Shown one piece after another: positions 1 to 5,600 of a DNA stretch of 5,618 nt; the stretch's first letter is position 1, and each line of letters starts with the position of its first letter. The notes under the pieces were generated by a model that saw only the letters and a list, made by a program, of their open reading frames with translations, was not told the origin of the DNA and made no database searches. Source of the DNA: an uncultured Eubacteriaceae bacterium (GTDB lineage: Bacteria; Bacillota; Clostridia; Oscillospirales; Acutalibacteraceae). The stretch is taken from contig CALCVR010000013.1 of the NCBI GenBank assembly GCA_937905915.1, forward strand, positions 1 through 5,618, read 5' to 3'. A program made the translations under genes and the position numbers.

Positions 1-451
1 CAATGCCTGCTTCTGTAATATCCACTATGCCATAGGTCTTTTTTCCACATCCCGATCCGGAAAGGGTGCCGGGATTCATAATATAGAGACCGTCCTCATA
101 GTCTGTAACAGCCATATGGGTATGGCCGAACAATAGGATATCAGCATGGTTTTCTCTGGCCGCCATAATGAGATTTGACATACCCGATTTTGCGTAGTAA
201 GCATGTCCATGGGTGAAAAAGAACCGTTTTCCCTCGATGGTCTGCACGCTGAAAACCGGCAGGTCGCTGCCCCAGTCGCAGTTGCCCCGCACCTGTAGAA
301 CGGCTTTATCTGGATACTGAAATTTCAAATCGGCCGCTTCGTTGGCGCCGTCCCCCAGATGAATGATGACTTCTGCCTTAGGCTGCTGTATCACGGCCTG
401 CTGCAAAGAATAGACGTCGCCGTGTGTATCGGATACCACCAAAATACGCAT
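1..451 (-). CDS. YfcE/MJ0936-family metallophosphoesterase (3' end cut by window edge)
   Basis: Reading the minus strand from the ATG at 451 gives 150 complete codons before the window edge; no stop is reached. All metal-binding motifs of a small calcineurin-like phosphoesterase appear in order: SDTHGD (D8, H10), LGDGANE (D34), RGNCD (N57), THGH (H81, H83) and FGHTH (H110, H112), followed by MNPGT (126-129). Family members are about 155-190 aa, so only the last few residues should be missing. The family consists of soluble cytosolic Mn-dependent phosphodiesterases; E. coli YfcE and M. jannaschii MJ0936 act on artificial phosphodiesters, and the natural substrate is generally not known. The start is well supported by AAGGAGG (minus strand, 458-464) six bases upstream. 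In many Bacillota this gene follows an RdgB/HAM1-type nucleotidase, which cannot be tested here. Family assignment is confident; physiological role is not. Confidence 0.93.
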   Translation of the reverse strand, partial: MRILVVSDTHGDVYSLQQAVIQQPKAEVIIHLGDGANEAADLKFQYPDKAVLQVRGNCDWGSDLPVFSVQTIEGKRFFFTHGHAYYAKSGMSNLIMAARENHADILLFGHTHMAVTDYEDGLYIMNPGTLSGSGCGKKTYGIVDITEAGI

Positions 452-530
452 ATGGCCCCTCCTTTTTGATTTTCTGGAACCTTTTTGCCTTCCATTGGCA
501 TAGTATAGAAAAGAACTACATCTCATATTT

Positions 531-559
531 ATTATAGCAGAGGTGATACCATTGAACAA
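531..559 (-). promoter_or_regulatory. Candidate sigma-A promoter of the phosphoesterase gene
   Basis: On the minus strand a TTGTTC -35 box (554-559) and a perfect TATAAT -10 box (531-536) are separated by 17 bases. Transcription would begin near 524, giving a leader of about 70 nt before the ATG at 451. The -35 box lies inside the first codons of the divergent 85-aa gene and the -10 box just before its ribosome binding site, so expression of the two could interfere. Predicted from sequence only. Confidence 0.5.
540..547 (+). promoter_or_regulatory. Ribosome binding site that sets a TTG start at 552
   Basis: GAGGTGAT is a full 8-base complement to the 3' end of 16S rRNA. Its GTG (543-545) opens the same reading frame, but a start there would lie inside the site itself. 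The in-frame TTG at 552 lies 8 bases after the GAGG core, which is the normal distance, so TTG is the better start. Confidence 0.75.
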
Positions 560-809
560 CCCGAATATCTCTTCAGAGAAACTCAATGAACTGCTGGGGA
601 TGGCCTCCAAAAAGCTCAATACCAATCCACAGCGTCTTCGTCAGGCCGCTCAAAACGGCGAACTGGAGAAACTGTTTTCCAGCCTTAGCCCTCAACAGCA
701 AAAGCGTTTGACTCGGCTTATGAACGACCGTCAGGCTGCCGAACAGGCTTTAAATTCCCCTCAGGCACAGCAGATCCTTCGCAATCTGACCCAAGAGAAA
801 AAAGGTTAA
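552..809 (+). CDS. Small helical protein of unknown function, first gene of a three-gene operon
   Basis: 85 aa from the TTG at 552 (88 aa if the GTG at 543 is used). I do not recognise a named family, though the style resembles hypothetical proteins common in Clostridia. It is hydrophilic, rich in Gln, Leu, Asn and Lys, and has no signal peptide, membrane segment, Cys or metal motif. It appears all-helical: a first helix around residues 7-22, a second around 26-42, and a third region around 47-80. Residues 67-79 follow L-x-S-P-Q-x4-L-R-x-L, a pattern repeated near the N-terminus of the next gene's product. Such Ser/Asn-Pro-capped short helices resemble DP/STI1-type helical repeats, which is a loose analogy only. 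The stop is 24 bases before the next ATG, so the genes are very likely co-transcribed. No convincing sigma-A promoter is visible upstream. Confidence 0.8.
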   Translation: MNNPNISSEKLNELLGMASKKLNTNPQRLRQAAQNGELEKLFSSLSPQQQKRLTRLMNDRQAAEQALNSPQAQQILRNLTQEKKG

Positions 810-833
810 TCTAGATGGTAAGGGAGGCTCATT

Positions 834-1223
834 ATGGATGATCTAAGCGAAGCTCTGGGCAGCATTTTGAGTTCTCCCGAATCCATGGAGAGGCTCAAGG
901 GCCTGGCTTCTTCCCTGTTGGGAGATGCTACAGAAGAAGGCGATACCGATACGTCGGCTGACACGTCACAGCTGCCGTCTATACCGGAGGAACAAAAGTC
1001 CGATTCACCACAGGTTTCCCCTTTGGGCGGCATTGATCTCAACATGATTGCCAAACTCATGCCGTTGCTCTCCCAGCTTAACCAAGAGGACGACAATACA
1101 AAGCTTCTCAAAGCCCTGCGTCCCCACTTGCATACCGACCGTCAAAAAAGGCTGGATGAGGCCGCTAAATTAATGCAGCTTGTGAAATTGTTGCCCATCA
1201 TCCGGCAACAAGGCCTTTTCTAA
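834..1223 (+). CDS. Acidic protein of unknown function with two helical ends and a disordered linker
   Basis: 129 aa from an ATG preceded by GGGAGG (822-827) at six bases. There are three parts. Residues 1-30 form a helical segment with the L-x-S-P-E-x4-L-K-x-L pattern (12-24) shared with the upstream protein. Residues 31-63 are a low-complexity acidic linker rich in Asp, Glu, Thr, Ser and Pro. Residues 64-129 are a helical, more basic domain with a LLKALRPHL core (91-99), a KRLDEAAKLMQLVKLLP helix (105-121) and a GLF tail. The C-terminal part looks like the conserved portion; from memory, similar endings occur in hypothetical proteins of Clostridia, but I cannot name a family. No signal peptide or true membrane segment is present, although the last helix is quite hydrophobic. 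It sits in the middle of the operon, 24 bases after one gene and 17 before the next. Confidence 0.85.
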   Translation: MDDLSEALGSILSSPESMERLKGLASSLLGDATEEGDTDTSADTSQLPSIPEEQKSDSPQVSPLGGIDLNMIAKLMPLLSQLNQEDDNTKLLKALRPHLHTDRQKRLDEAAKLMQLVKLLPIIRQQGLF

Positions 1224-1240
1224 CGGGAGGTGGCGTTGCA

Positions 1241-1729
1241 ATGAAACCACCGGAATCTAGAGAAGATCTGTTGTCCATGCAGCAGGACGCCATCCGCCGC
1301 GTCCGGGAGATGCAAAGGCGGGCCACCCGCAGCGTAGAACAAAGCAATCAAATGATGCATCGGACGACGCCGTCCCACAGCGAGATGTCTTATCATCCAC
1401 CACGGCCTGGGGCCTATGGGGAGCAATGGAAATCCTCCTCCGCTCCGGATATCGGGGAGGTAGGACATGGATATCCGCCTCCCCCTCCTGTGCCTATAGA
1501 GGGGACAAACCGCCCCATTCCGCCCTCAGAATCACCGTTACCCCCATTGGAAGCGGATTCTCCAAAGCCGATTGACTCCCGCCGGGAAAAACGCAAAGGA
1601 TTCATGGGGCTGCTGGATGGACTAGGGCTTGAGGACGATTCTCTTTTGATCCTCCTGCTTCTCTACGTCCTTTGGAAAAACGACGCCGATCAGACCCTTT
1701 TGATGGCTCTAGCCTACATTCTTTTGTGA
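1241..1729 (+). CDS. Proline-rich protein of unknown function with a C-terminal hydrophobic pair
   Basis: 162 aa from an ATG with GGGAGG (1225-1230) ten bases upstream. Residues 5-39 are a charged, probably helical or coiled segment rich in Arg, Gln and Met. Residues 40-120 look disordered, rich in Pro, Ser and Gly, with a PPPPPVP run at 79-85. A basic patch, RREKRK, comes next, followed by GFMGLLDGLGLEDD. The C-terminus consists of two short hydrophobic stretches (135-145 and 153-162) joined by a polar KNDADQT turn and ends directly on LL. Each stretch is too short to cross a bilayer alone; a membrane-inserted hairpin, one long segment or a packed helical pair are all possible. I associate this kind of ending with many small Clostridia hypothetical proteins, without a known function. 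It is the last gene of the operon and is followed 19 bases later by a strong terminator. Confidence 0.82.
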   Translation: MKPPESREDLLSMQQDAIRRVREMQRRATRSVEQSNQMMHRTTPSHSEMSYHPPRPGAYGEQWKSSSAPDIGEVGHGYPPPPPVPIEGTNRPIPPSESPLPPLEADSPKPIDSRREKRKGFMGLLDGLGLEDDSLLILLLLYVLWKNDADQTLLMALAYILL

Positions 1730-1748
1730 CCATCTGCCTCCTGCAAAG

Positions 1749-1798
1749 CAGGAATCTGATCTACTCCATTGTCTGGTAGATCGGATTCCTGTTTTTTT
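1749..1798 (+). terminator. Strong intrinsic terminator after the three-gene operon
   Basis: CAGGAATCTGATCTAC (1749-1764) pairs with GTAGATCGGATTCCTG (1776-1791): 16 pairs with a single T-G wobble, an 11-base loop, and then seven T (1792-1798). It separates the small-gene operon from the peptidase gene. Confidence 0.93.
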
Positions 1799-1821
1799 CT
1801 GTACCGATCTTCTTCCTCTCA

Positions 1822-1830
1822 TGGTATAAT
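1822..1830 (+). promoter_or_regulatory. Extended -10 promoter of the M16 peptidase gene
   Basis: TGGTATAAT combines the extended TGn element (1822-1824) with a perfect TATAAT (1825-1830). No good -35 box lies 16-18 bases upstream, as is usual for promoters that rely on an extended -10. The start point would be near 1837, giving a leader of about 70 nt. It follows the preceding terminator closely, so the peptidase gene is an independent unit. Confidence 0.72.
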
Positions 1831-1842
1831 AGACTGCAAAAT

Positions 1843-1886
1843 AATCTTAATGTGCCGACCATCTTCTTTGCTCAACAGATAAGATT
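1843..1886 (+). repeat. Inverted repeat in the peptidase 5' leader
   Basis: AATCTTA (1843-1849) and TAAGATT (1880-1886) are perfect 7-base inverted copies with 30 bases between them. The right arm directly abuts the GGGAGGA (1887-1893) ahead of the start codons. It could fold in the mRNA leader or be a DNA site, but a match this short and A/T-rich may be chance. Confidence 0.3.
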
Positions 1887-1894
1887 GGGAGGAT

Positions 1895-1899
1895 AGGAG
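1895..1899 (+). promoter_or_regulatory. Ribosome binding site favouring the ATG at 1908
   Basis: AGGAG lies eight bases before the ATG at 1908. A second purine run, GGGAGGA (1887-1893), could serve an in-frame GTG at 1899, which would add three residues. The ATG gives MEQITLSNG, the usual N-terminal form of M16 peptidases, so it is preferred; the alternative is not excluded. Confidence 0.6.
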
Positions 1900-1907
1900 T
1901 GGGTCAA

Positions 1908-3155
1908 ATGGAACAAATTACGCTGTCAAACGGTGTTCGTATTTTACTGGAAAGCATCCCTTTTTTTAAAACAGCTTCCTTTGGCATCTGGGTGTTAAAT
2001 GGCTCCAGGCATGAGAAACAAGAGGAAGGAGGAGCCTCCCATTTCCTTGAGCATATGATGTTCAAAGGCACTTCCTCCCGTTCGGCTTTGGATATCGCTA
2101 TTCAAAGCGATCTATTGGGCGGCCAGCTTAACGCCTACACCTCCAAGGAATACACCTGTTATTACGCACATACCTTGTCTGACCATGCGCCTGCCGCTTT
2201 TGAAATGCTGTGCGACATGCTGACCGACCCGCGGATGGACAAAGAGGATGTGGAATTGGAACGGGGCGTCATTTTGGACGAAATCGCCATGTATGAGGAC
2301 AGCGCCGAGGACGTAGCCGCTGATCTTTTGTACGACGGCGTGTGGCCAAACCATCCTCTGGGACGCCCTATTTTGGGGACGGCCGATACCGTTTCTTCCT
2401 TTGCCGCCCAGGATCTTGTCCACTATTTGGACGGGCATTACACCCCCGACCGAATCCTTGTATCGGTGTGCGGCTCCTATGACCGGGAGGCCATGTTGGA
2501 CATCTGCAGCCGATACCTCGGTTCTATTTCCCCTAAAAAGGGACAGCATGTGGAGGATTCTCCCCGGTTTACTCCCTCTGTCCGCCTTCGGGACAAGGAT
2601 TTTGAACAATCGGCTATTTTATTGGGGTTTCCAGGCCTACCTTTGGAGGCGGAGGATCGCATTGCCCTTTCCATTTTCAGCAACATCGCAGGAGGCAACG
2701 CCTCTTCCCGTCTGTTCCAACGGCTACGGGAGGAGCTGGGTCTTGTGTACTCGGTATCCTCCTATTGTATCTGCCACAAAGGGGCCGGGCTGATGGCAGT
2801 GGGCTTGACCGTCACCCCCGATTTAGAAGAAAAGGCTTTGGAAGAAACCATGAAGGTTTTGAAATCACTGAAGCAATCGGTGACCCAAGAGGAACTGACC
2901 CGGGCCAAAGAACAGCTGAAAGCAGGACTGGTGATGGGGATGGAAGGTATTTCCTCCCGAGCGGCCAGCGCAGCACGGAGCTGCCTTTTGGAGGGGAGGA
3001 TCTATACTGAGGACATGCTTATCCAACGGGTGGACGCGGTCACGTTAGACCATCTCATGCAGCGGGCTGACGAGGCTCTCCATTTCGACCAAATGGCGGT
3101 GGCTGCGGCCGGACAGCTTAAGCAACCGGATTTCTACGAGAGCTTACGGGGATAG
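1908..3155 (+). CDS. M16 family zinc peptidase (YmxG/processing-peptidase-like)
   Basis: 415 aa from the ATG at 1908, the normal length for a single-chain bacterial M16B peptidase that works as a dimer. The N-terminal half carries the inverted zinc motif HFLEH (45-49): H45 and H49 bind zinc and E48 is the catalytic base. The third ligand is E125 in LDEIAMYED. The segment after residue 180 is the inactive-fold C-terminal half, with the family motif SSRLFQRLREELGLVYSVSS (266-285), which contains the Arg and Tyr that position substrate. All catalytic residues are present, so an active protease is expected. There is no signal peptide, so it is probably cytoplasmic. Relatives include B. subtilis YmxG and the mitochondrial processing peptidase beta subunit; bacterial substrates are mostly unknown. 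It has its own promoter, and the downstream proB appears to have a separate one 40 bases after the stop. Confidence 0.95.
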   Translation: MEQITLSNGVRILLESIPFFKTASFGIWVLNGSRHEKQEEGGASHFLEHMMFKGTSSRSALDIAIQSDLLGGQLNAYTSKEYTCYYAHTLSDHAPAAFEMLCDMLTDPRMDKEDVELERGVILDEIAMYEDSAEDVAADLLYDGVWPNHPLGRPILGTADTVSSFAAQDLVHYLDGHYTPDRILVSVCGSYDREAMLDICSRYLGSISPKKGQHVEDSPRFTPSVRLRDKDFEQSAILLGFPGLPLEAEDRIALSIFSNIAGGNASSRLFQRLREELGLVYSVSSYCICHKGAGLMAVGLTVTPDLEEKALEETMKVLKSLKQSVTQEELTRAKEQLKAGLVMGMEGISSRAASAARSCLLEGRIYTEDMLIQRVDAVTLDHLMQRADEALHFDQMAVAAAGQLKQPDFYESLRG

Positions 3156-3191
3156 CCTTCTTTTTCTTTTGGATTCCCGGGAAATAAGAAA

Positions 3192-3200
3192 TGGTACAAT
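3192..3200 (+). promoter_or_regulatory. Extended -10 promoter of proB
   Basis: TGGTACAAT has the TGn extension and a TACAAT box (3195-3200) matching the consensus at five of six positions. It nearly repeats the TGGTATAAT before the peptidase gene. A TTGGAT (3169-3174) lies 20 bases upstream, too far for a good -35 box. The start would be near 3207, giving a leader of about 155 nt before proB. I see no T-box signature (TGGNACCGCG) in that leader. Confidence 0.6.
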
Positions 3201-3234
3201 TGCTTCTTTCCCCATTGCAAGAAGCCGGCAATTG
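3197..3234 (+). repeat. Inverted repeat overlapping the proB promoter
   Basis: CAATTGC (3197-3203) plus TTCTT (3204-3208) mirrors AAGAA (3219-3223) plus GCAATTG (3228-3234), with a 10-base centre and four extra bases (GCCG, 3224-3227) on the right side. The left arm covers the last four bases of the -10 box and the expected start point, so most of it would not be in the mRNA. A repressor site is therefore as likely as an RNA hairpin. Confidence 0.45.
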
Positions 3235-3360
3235 GTTTATCATAAAAAACAGTTGTCAGCCGCGGCGTTCTTTTGGGTTCATCTCCCGAAAAGGAACTCA
3301 TTTGCCGGCACGGGACTGCACAACATTATCCGTACTTTCGGCTAGAGGGGAAGATCAACC

Positions 3361-4170
3361 ATGTCTTTGGAAATGTTTCAAAATGCCAGGCGTATCGTCG
3401 TCAAGGTAGGCACCTCCACCTTGACACACGATACGGGCAAGCTTCATATCCGCCGCATCGAGGGATTGGTGCGCGTGCTCTCCGATCTCAAAAATGAGGG
3501 ACGGGAAATTATCTTGGTGTCGTCGGGCGCTATTGGGGTCGGCGTAGGCAAGATGGGTCTAGCGAGACGTCCCAGCGATCCCGCTGGGCGGCAGGCTCTT
3601 GCGGCAGTCGGCCAATGTGAGCTGATGTTTATGTACGACAAGCTGTTTAGCGAATACGGCCATGTGGTGGCCCAGGTCTTGCTGACCCGGTTTGATGTGG
3701 ACAACGCCGAACGAAAACACAACATCATCAATACCTTTTCCCGCCTTTTGGATTTTGGAACCCTCCCTATCGTCAATGAAAATGATACGGTGGCCATCGA
3801 CGAATTGGTAGGCAACAACTTTGGGGACAACGATACCCTCTCGGCTATTGTGGCTAGGATCGTAGACGCCGACGCCTTGGTATTGCTCACCGATATCGAC
3901 GGTCTTTACACCGACGACCCCCATAAAAACCCCAATGCCCAGCGCATTGATATTGTCCGCACCATCGACGATTCGGTGCGTAAATTGGCTAAGGGGCGGG
4001 GTTCCTCCCGTGGGACCGGAGGCATGGTCACCAAAATTGCCGCCGCCCAAATCGCTATGGATGCCGACATCCCCTGCGCCATTGTGCTGGGAGAAAAACC
4101 TCATCGTCTTTATCACCTCTTTGAAGGGACCCAGACCGGCACCGTGTTTCTGCCAGAGGGAATGGAATAA
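3361..4170 (+). CDS. proB: Glutamate 5-kinase, short form without PUA domain
   Basis: Catalyses the first step of proline synthesis: ATP-dependent phosphorylation of L-glutamate to glutamyl 5-phosphate, in the cytoplasm. The 269 residues form one amino-acid-kinase domain. Visible motifs are VVKVGTSTL (13-21, K15), VSSGAIGVG (53-61, the glutamate/proline-binding loop), VNENDTV (138-144), FGDNDTLSA (154-162), LLTDIDGLYTDDP (175-187, nucleotide binding) and GTGGMVTKIAAA (218-229). E. coli ProB has 367 aa because of a C-terminal PUA domain; here the chain stops after the kinase domain, as in several Bacillota. Proline feedback sites lie in the kinase domain and look intact. The start has GAGGGG (3345-3350) ten bases upstream; a second ATG at 3373 is poorly placed. 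A terminator follows at once, so proA is not co-transcribed downstream. Confidence 0.97.
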   Translation: MSLEMFQNARRIVVKVGTSTLTHDTGKLHIRRIEGLVRVLSDLKNEGREIILVSSGAIGVGVGKMGLARRPSDPAGRQALAAVGQCELMFMYDKLFSEYGHVVAQVLLTRFDVDNAERKHNIINTFSRLLDFGTLPIVNENDTVAIDELVGNNFGDNDTLSAIVARIVDADALVLLTDIDGLYTDDPHKNPNAQRIDIVRTIDDSVRKLAKGRGSSRGTGGMVTKIAAAQIAMDADIPCAIVLGEKPHRLYHLFEGTQTGTVFLPEGME

Positions 4171-4191
4171 TCGTTTCTCTTATAAAAAAGG

Positions 4192-4231
4192 AAAAGGCTG
4201 CATGGAGGATTCCCATGCAGCCTTTTGTTTT
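4192..4231. terminator. Bidirectional terminator between proB and the convergent oxidoreductase gene
   Basis: GGCTGCATGG (4196-4205) pairs perfectly with CCATGCAGCC (4213-4222) around a 7-base loop, and flanking AAAA/TTTT (4192-4195 with 4223-4226) extends the stem to 14 pairs. Rightward transcripts end in TTTTGTTTT; leftward ones end in TTTTCCTTTTTT. It lies 21 bases after the proB stop and abuts the stop of the minus-strand gene, so it can serve both. Confidence 0.92.
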
Positions 4232-5457
4232 CACTTTCTAGAAGGGGCAAAGAGAGCAAGCTCTTCACAGGTTTCCCCTTTGTATAAAGCGGTCAGCAGA
4301 CGGGAGGCTACTTCAGCCCACAGCATTCCGCCTACGCCGGGACAAAGGGCAAAATACCATTCCTCATGCTGCGCCATGCCGCCTATAATGGGCAATCCAT
4401 CGGTGGTGCTTGCCATAGAGCCGGTGAAACGATATTCCACCTCGATGCCGCGGATACCGGGGAACATATCCTTGAGGCGGCATTCCAAATCGGCGTATCG
4501 CCGGTCGGCCGTCTTGGGAAGAATAATCAGTCCGCTTAGGCGTCCGGTAGCCGGGATATCCCCTGCCAGAAGGCGGCCGTCGGAAGTGGTACGCAGATAG
4601 ATCGGTTGGGCGCTTTCCTCACGGATGTTGATTTGATTCGGCCATCCGGCAAACTCATCGACCGGCTTGGTGGCGATGGCATAAGCCTTACGGACCGGCA
4701 GAAGTCCTCCGGTAAATTGAGCGCAGTCGTGTCCCGATGCCATGACCACCTTTTTGGCTCGGACAGAATGACGGGTGGAGGTATGAAGGCACTGCACCGA
4801 TTCTTCCTCTGTGACAATACTTTCCACACAGGTGTTTTCATACACCCTAGCTCCCGACTGTTGTGCAGCATTGACAAGAGCATGGCACAAGCGATAGGGA
4901 TCCACTTGGGCCGACATCCCTTTGGTGAGGATTCCCGCCTCCAGAGGGAAGGAATACTGTTCTCTGGCCGAGGGCTGTTCCACCAATTCCACGGGGAATC
5001 CGGTGTGCAGACGCAGGGCGTATTCCTGGCGGAGAATGTTGGCGATTTGAGGGTTGTCCGTATAGAGCAGGCTGTCTTTGCGGGTAAACCCTACGTCTTC
5101 CGGCAGGCTCTCCACCAAGGCCTGCATTTCATCCAAAGCGTGGGCGCACAGCTCAAAGGCGCGCACAGCTTTGTCCATCCCTACCTGTTTTGACAGATGG
5201 GTCAAGGTACAGGCGCTGTCGTAATCCATAAGTCCCGGGGAAACGCAGGTGCTTCCGTAGCCTACGGCATTGGCCGCCAGAAGGACGGTATCGACACCGG
5301 CCTGGGCCAGACGTAAAGCGCACAGCGCTCCTGTGATGCCGGCGCCAATCACGGCTACCTCACAGGTTTCATCTTGATCCAACCATGGATATTGGGCGGG
5401 GACGGAATTTATAGCAGTCCAAACAGGGGTTTCTGATACAAGGGTCGTTGCAGTCAT
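4231..5457 (-). CDS. FAD-dependent oxidoreductase of the DAO (DadA/glycine oxidase) family
   Basis: 408 aa from the ATG at 5457 on the minus strand; an in-frame TAG at 5473-5475 rules out a longer start. The ribosome binding site is modest (GAAAGG, 5468-5473). About 30 residues precede the dinucleotide-binding motif VAVIGAGITG (34-43), followed by GYGST (66-70), a substrate-domain segment containing QVDPYRLCHAL, and a C-terminal FAD motif, TTDGLPIIGG (351-360) with PGVGGM (373-378). These features place it among flavoproteins that oxidise secondary or primary amines of amino acids (D-amino acid dehydrogenase, glycine/sarcosine oxidase and gamma-glutamylputrescine oxidase relatives). The substrate cannot be read from sequence. 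Residue 61 is Ala where the fold normally has Glu or Asp contacting the FAD ribose. No signal peptide or membrane helix is evident. It is convergent with proB; a shared role in proline or amino-acid metabolism is possible but not shown. Confidence 0.92.
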   Translation of the reverse strand: MTATTLVSETPVWTAINSVPAQYPWLDQDETCEVAVIGAGITGALCALRLAQAGVDTVLLAANAVGYGSTCVSPGLMDYDSACTLTHLSKQVGMDKAVRAFELCAHALDEMQALVESLPEDVGFTRKDSLLYTDNPQIANILRQEYALRLHTGFPVELVEQPSAREQYSFPLEAGILTKGMSAQVDPYRLCHALVNAAQQSGARVYENTCVESIVTEEESVQCLHTSTRHSVRAKKVVMASGHDCAQFTGGLLPVRKAYAIATKPVDEFAGWPNQINIREESAQPIYLRTTSDGRLLAGDIPATGRLSGLIILPKTADRRYADLECRLKDMFPGIRGIEVEYRFTGSMASTTDGLPIIGGMAQHEEWYFALCPGVGGMLWAEVASRLLTALYKGETCEELALFAPSRK

Positions 5458-5571
5458 AGAAATCCAGCCTTTCTATTGGTTTGATACCTCCATAGTGTGC
5501 TTAATGCAAAGGAAAATATACACTTTTTTCAAAATTACCTTCCGTATCCTTGAGAAAAACCCATGTCCGGA

Positions 5572-5600
5572 TGGAAAAAATCCTCCTTTTGTGTTATATT
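5572..5600 (+). promoter_or_regulatory. Possible rightward promoter for a gene beyond the window
   Basis: TGGAAA (5572-5577, four of six to the -35 consensus), a 17-base spacer and TATATT (5595-5600) preceded by TGT form a plausible extended -10 promoter starting near 5607. No gene is visible to the right, so this rests on sequence only. The rest of 5458-5618 holds no coding region I can support, and no clear leftward promoter for the oxidoreductase. Confidence 0.27.

Noticed and set aside
495..535. Forward promoter (TTGGCA at 495-500) or sporulation-type CATA box (524-527) for the small-gene operon
   Set aside because: No -10 box lies at a suitable distance from TTGGCA, and the CATA sequence lacks the downstream bases expected for SigE or SigK.
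806..1111. Minus-strand frame of 101 codons opposite the second small gene
   Set aside because: The plus-strand gene has operon spacing and a ribosome binding site; the antisense frame is a serine-rich shadow.
2112..2609. Open minus-strand frame of 165 codons inside the M16 peptidase gene
   Set aside because: It is antisense to a gene with all family motifs intact, has no supporting ribosome binding site that I can see, and its translation resembles no protein.
3174..3183. TTCCCGGGAA palindrome after the peptidase gene as a terminator
   Set aside because: A 10-base palindrome leaves no room for a loop and is not followed by a T run.
3207..3360. T-box riboswitch in the proB leader
   Set aside because: GCCGCGGCGTTC (3259-3270 area) hints at the T-box core, but TGGNACCGCG is absent, the leader is short and no terminator/antiterminator pair is seen.
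3191..3497. Plus-strand frames of 72-74 codons in the proB leader and early proB
   Set aside because: They overlap the promoter and proB in other frames, lack ribosome binding sites and have atypical composition.
3559..4116. Open minus-strand frame of 185 codons inside proB
   Set aside because: Antisense shadow of a strongly conserved enzyme; the open frame follows from the codon bias of proB.
4606..5193. Open plus-strand frame of 195 codons opposite the FAD oxidoreductase
   Set aside because: The minus strand holds continuous, motif-supported coding sequence; the plus frame gives no recognisable protein.
5562..5575. CCATGTCCGGATGG hairpin as a terminator
   Set aside because: Only four base pairs form the stem; too weak despite the nearby T run on the minus strand.
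5535..5590. Minus-strand leader peptide (MGFSQGYGR) upstream of the oxidoreductase
   Set aside because: The AAAAGGAGG site is about 17 bases from the ATG, too far for normal initiation, and no promoter is evident.
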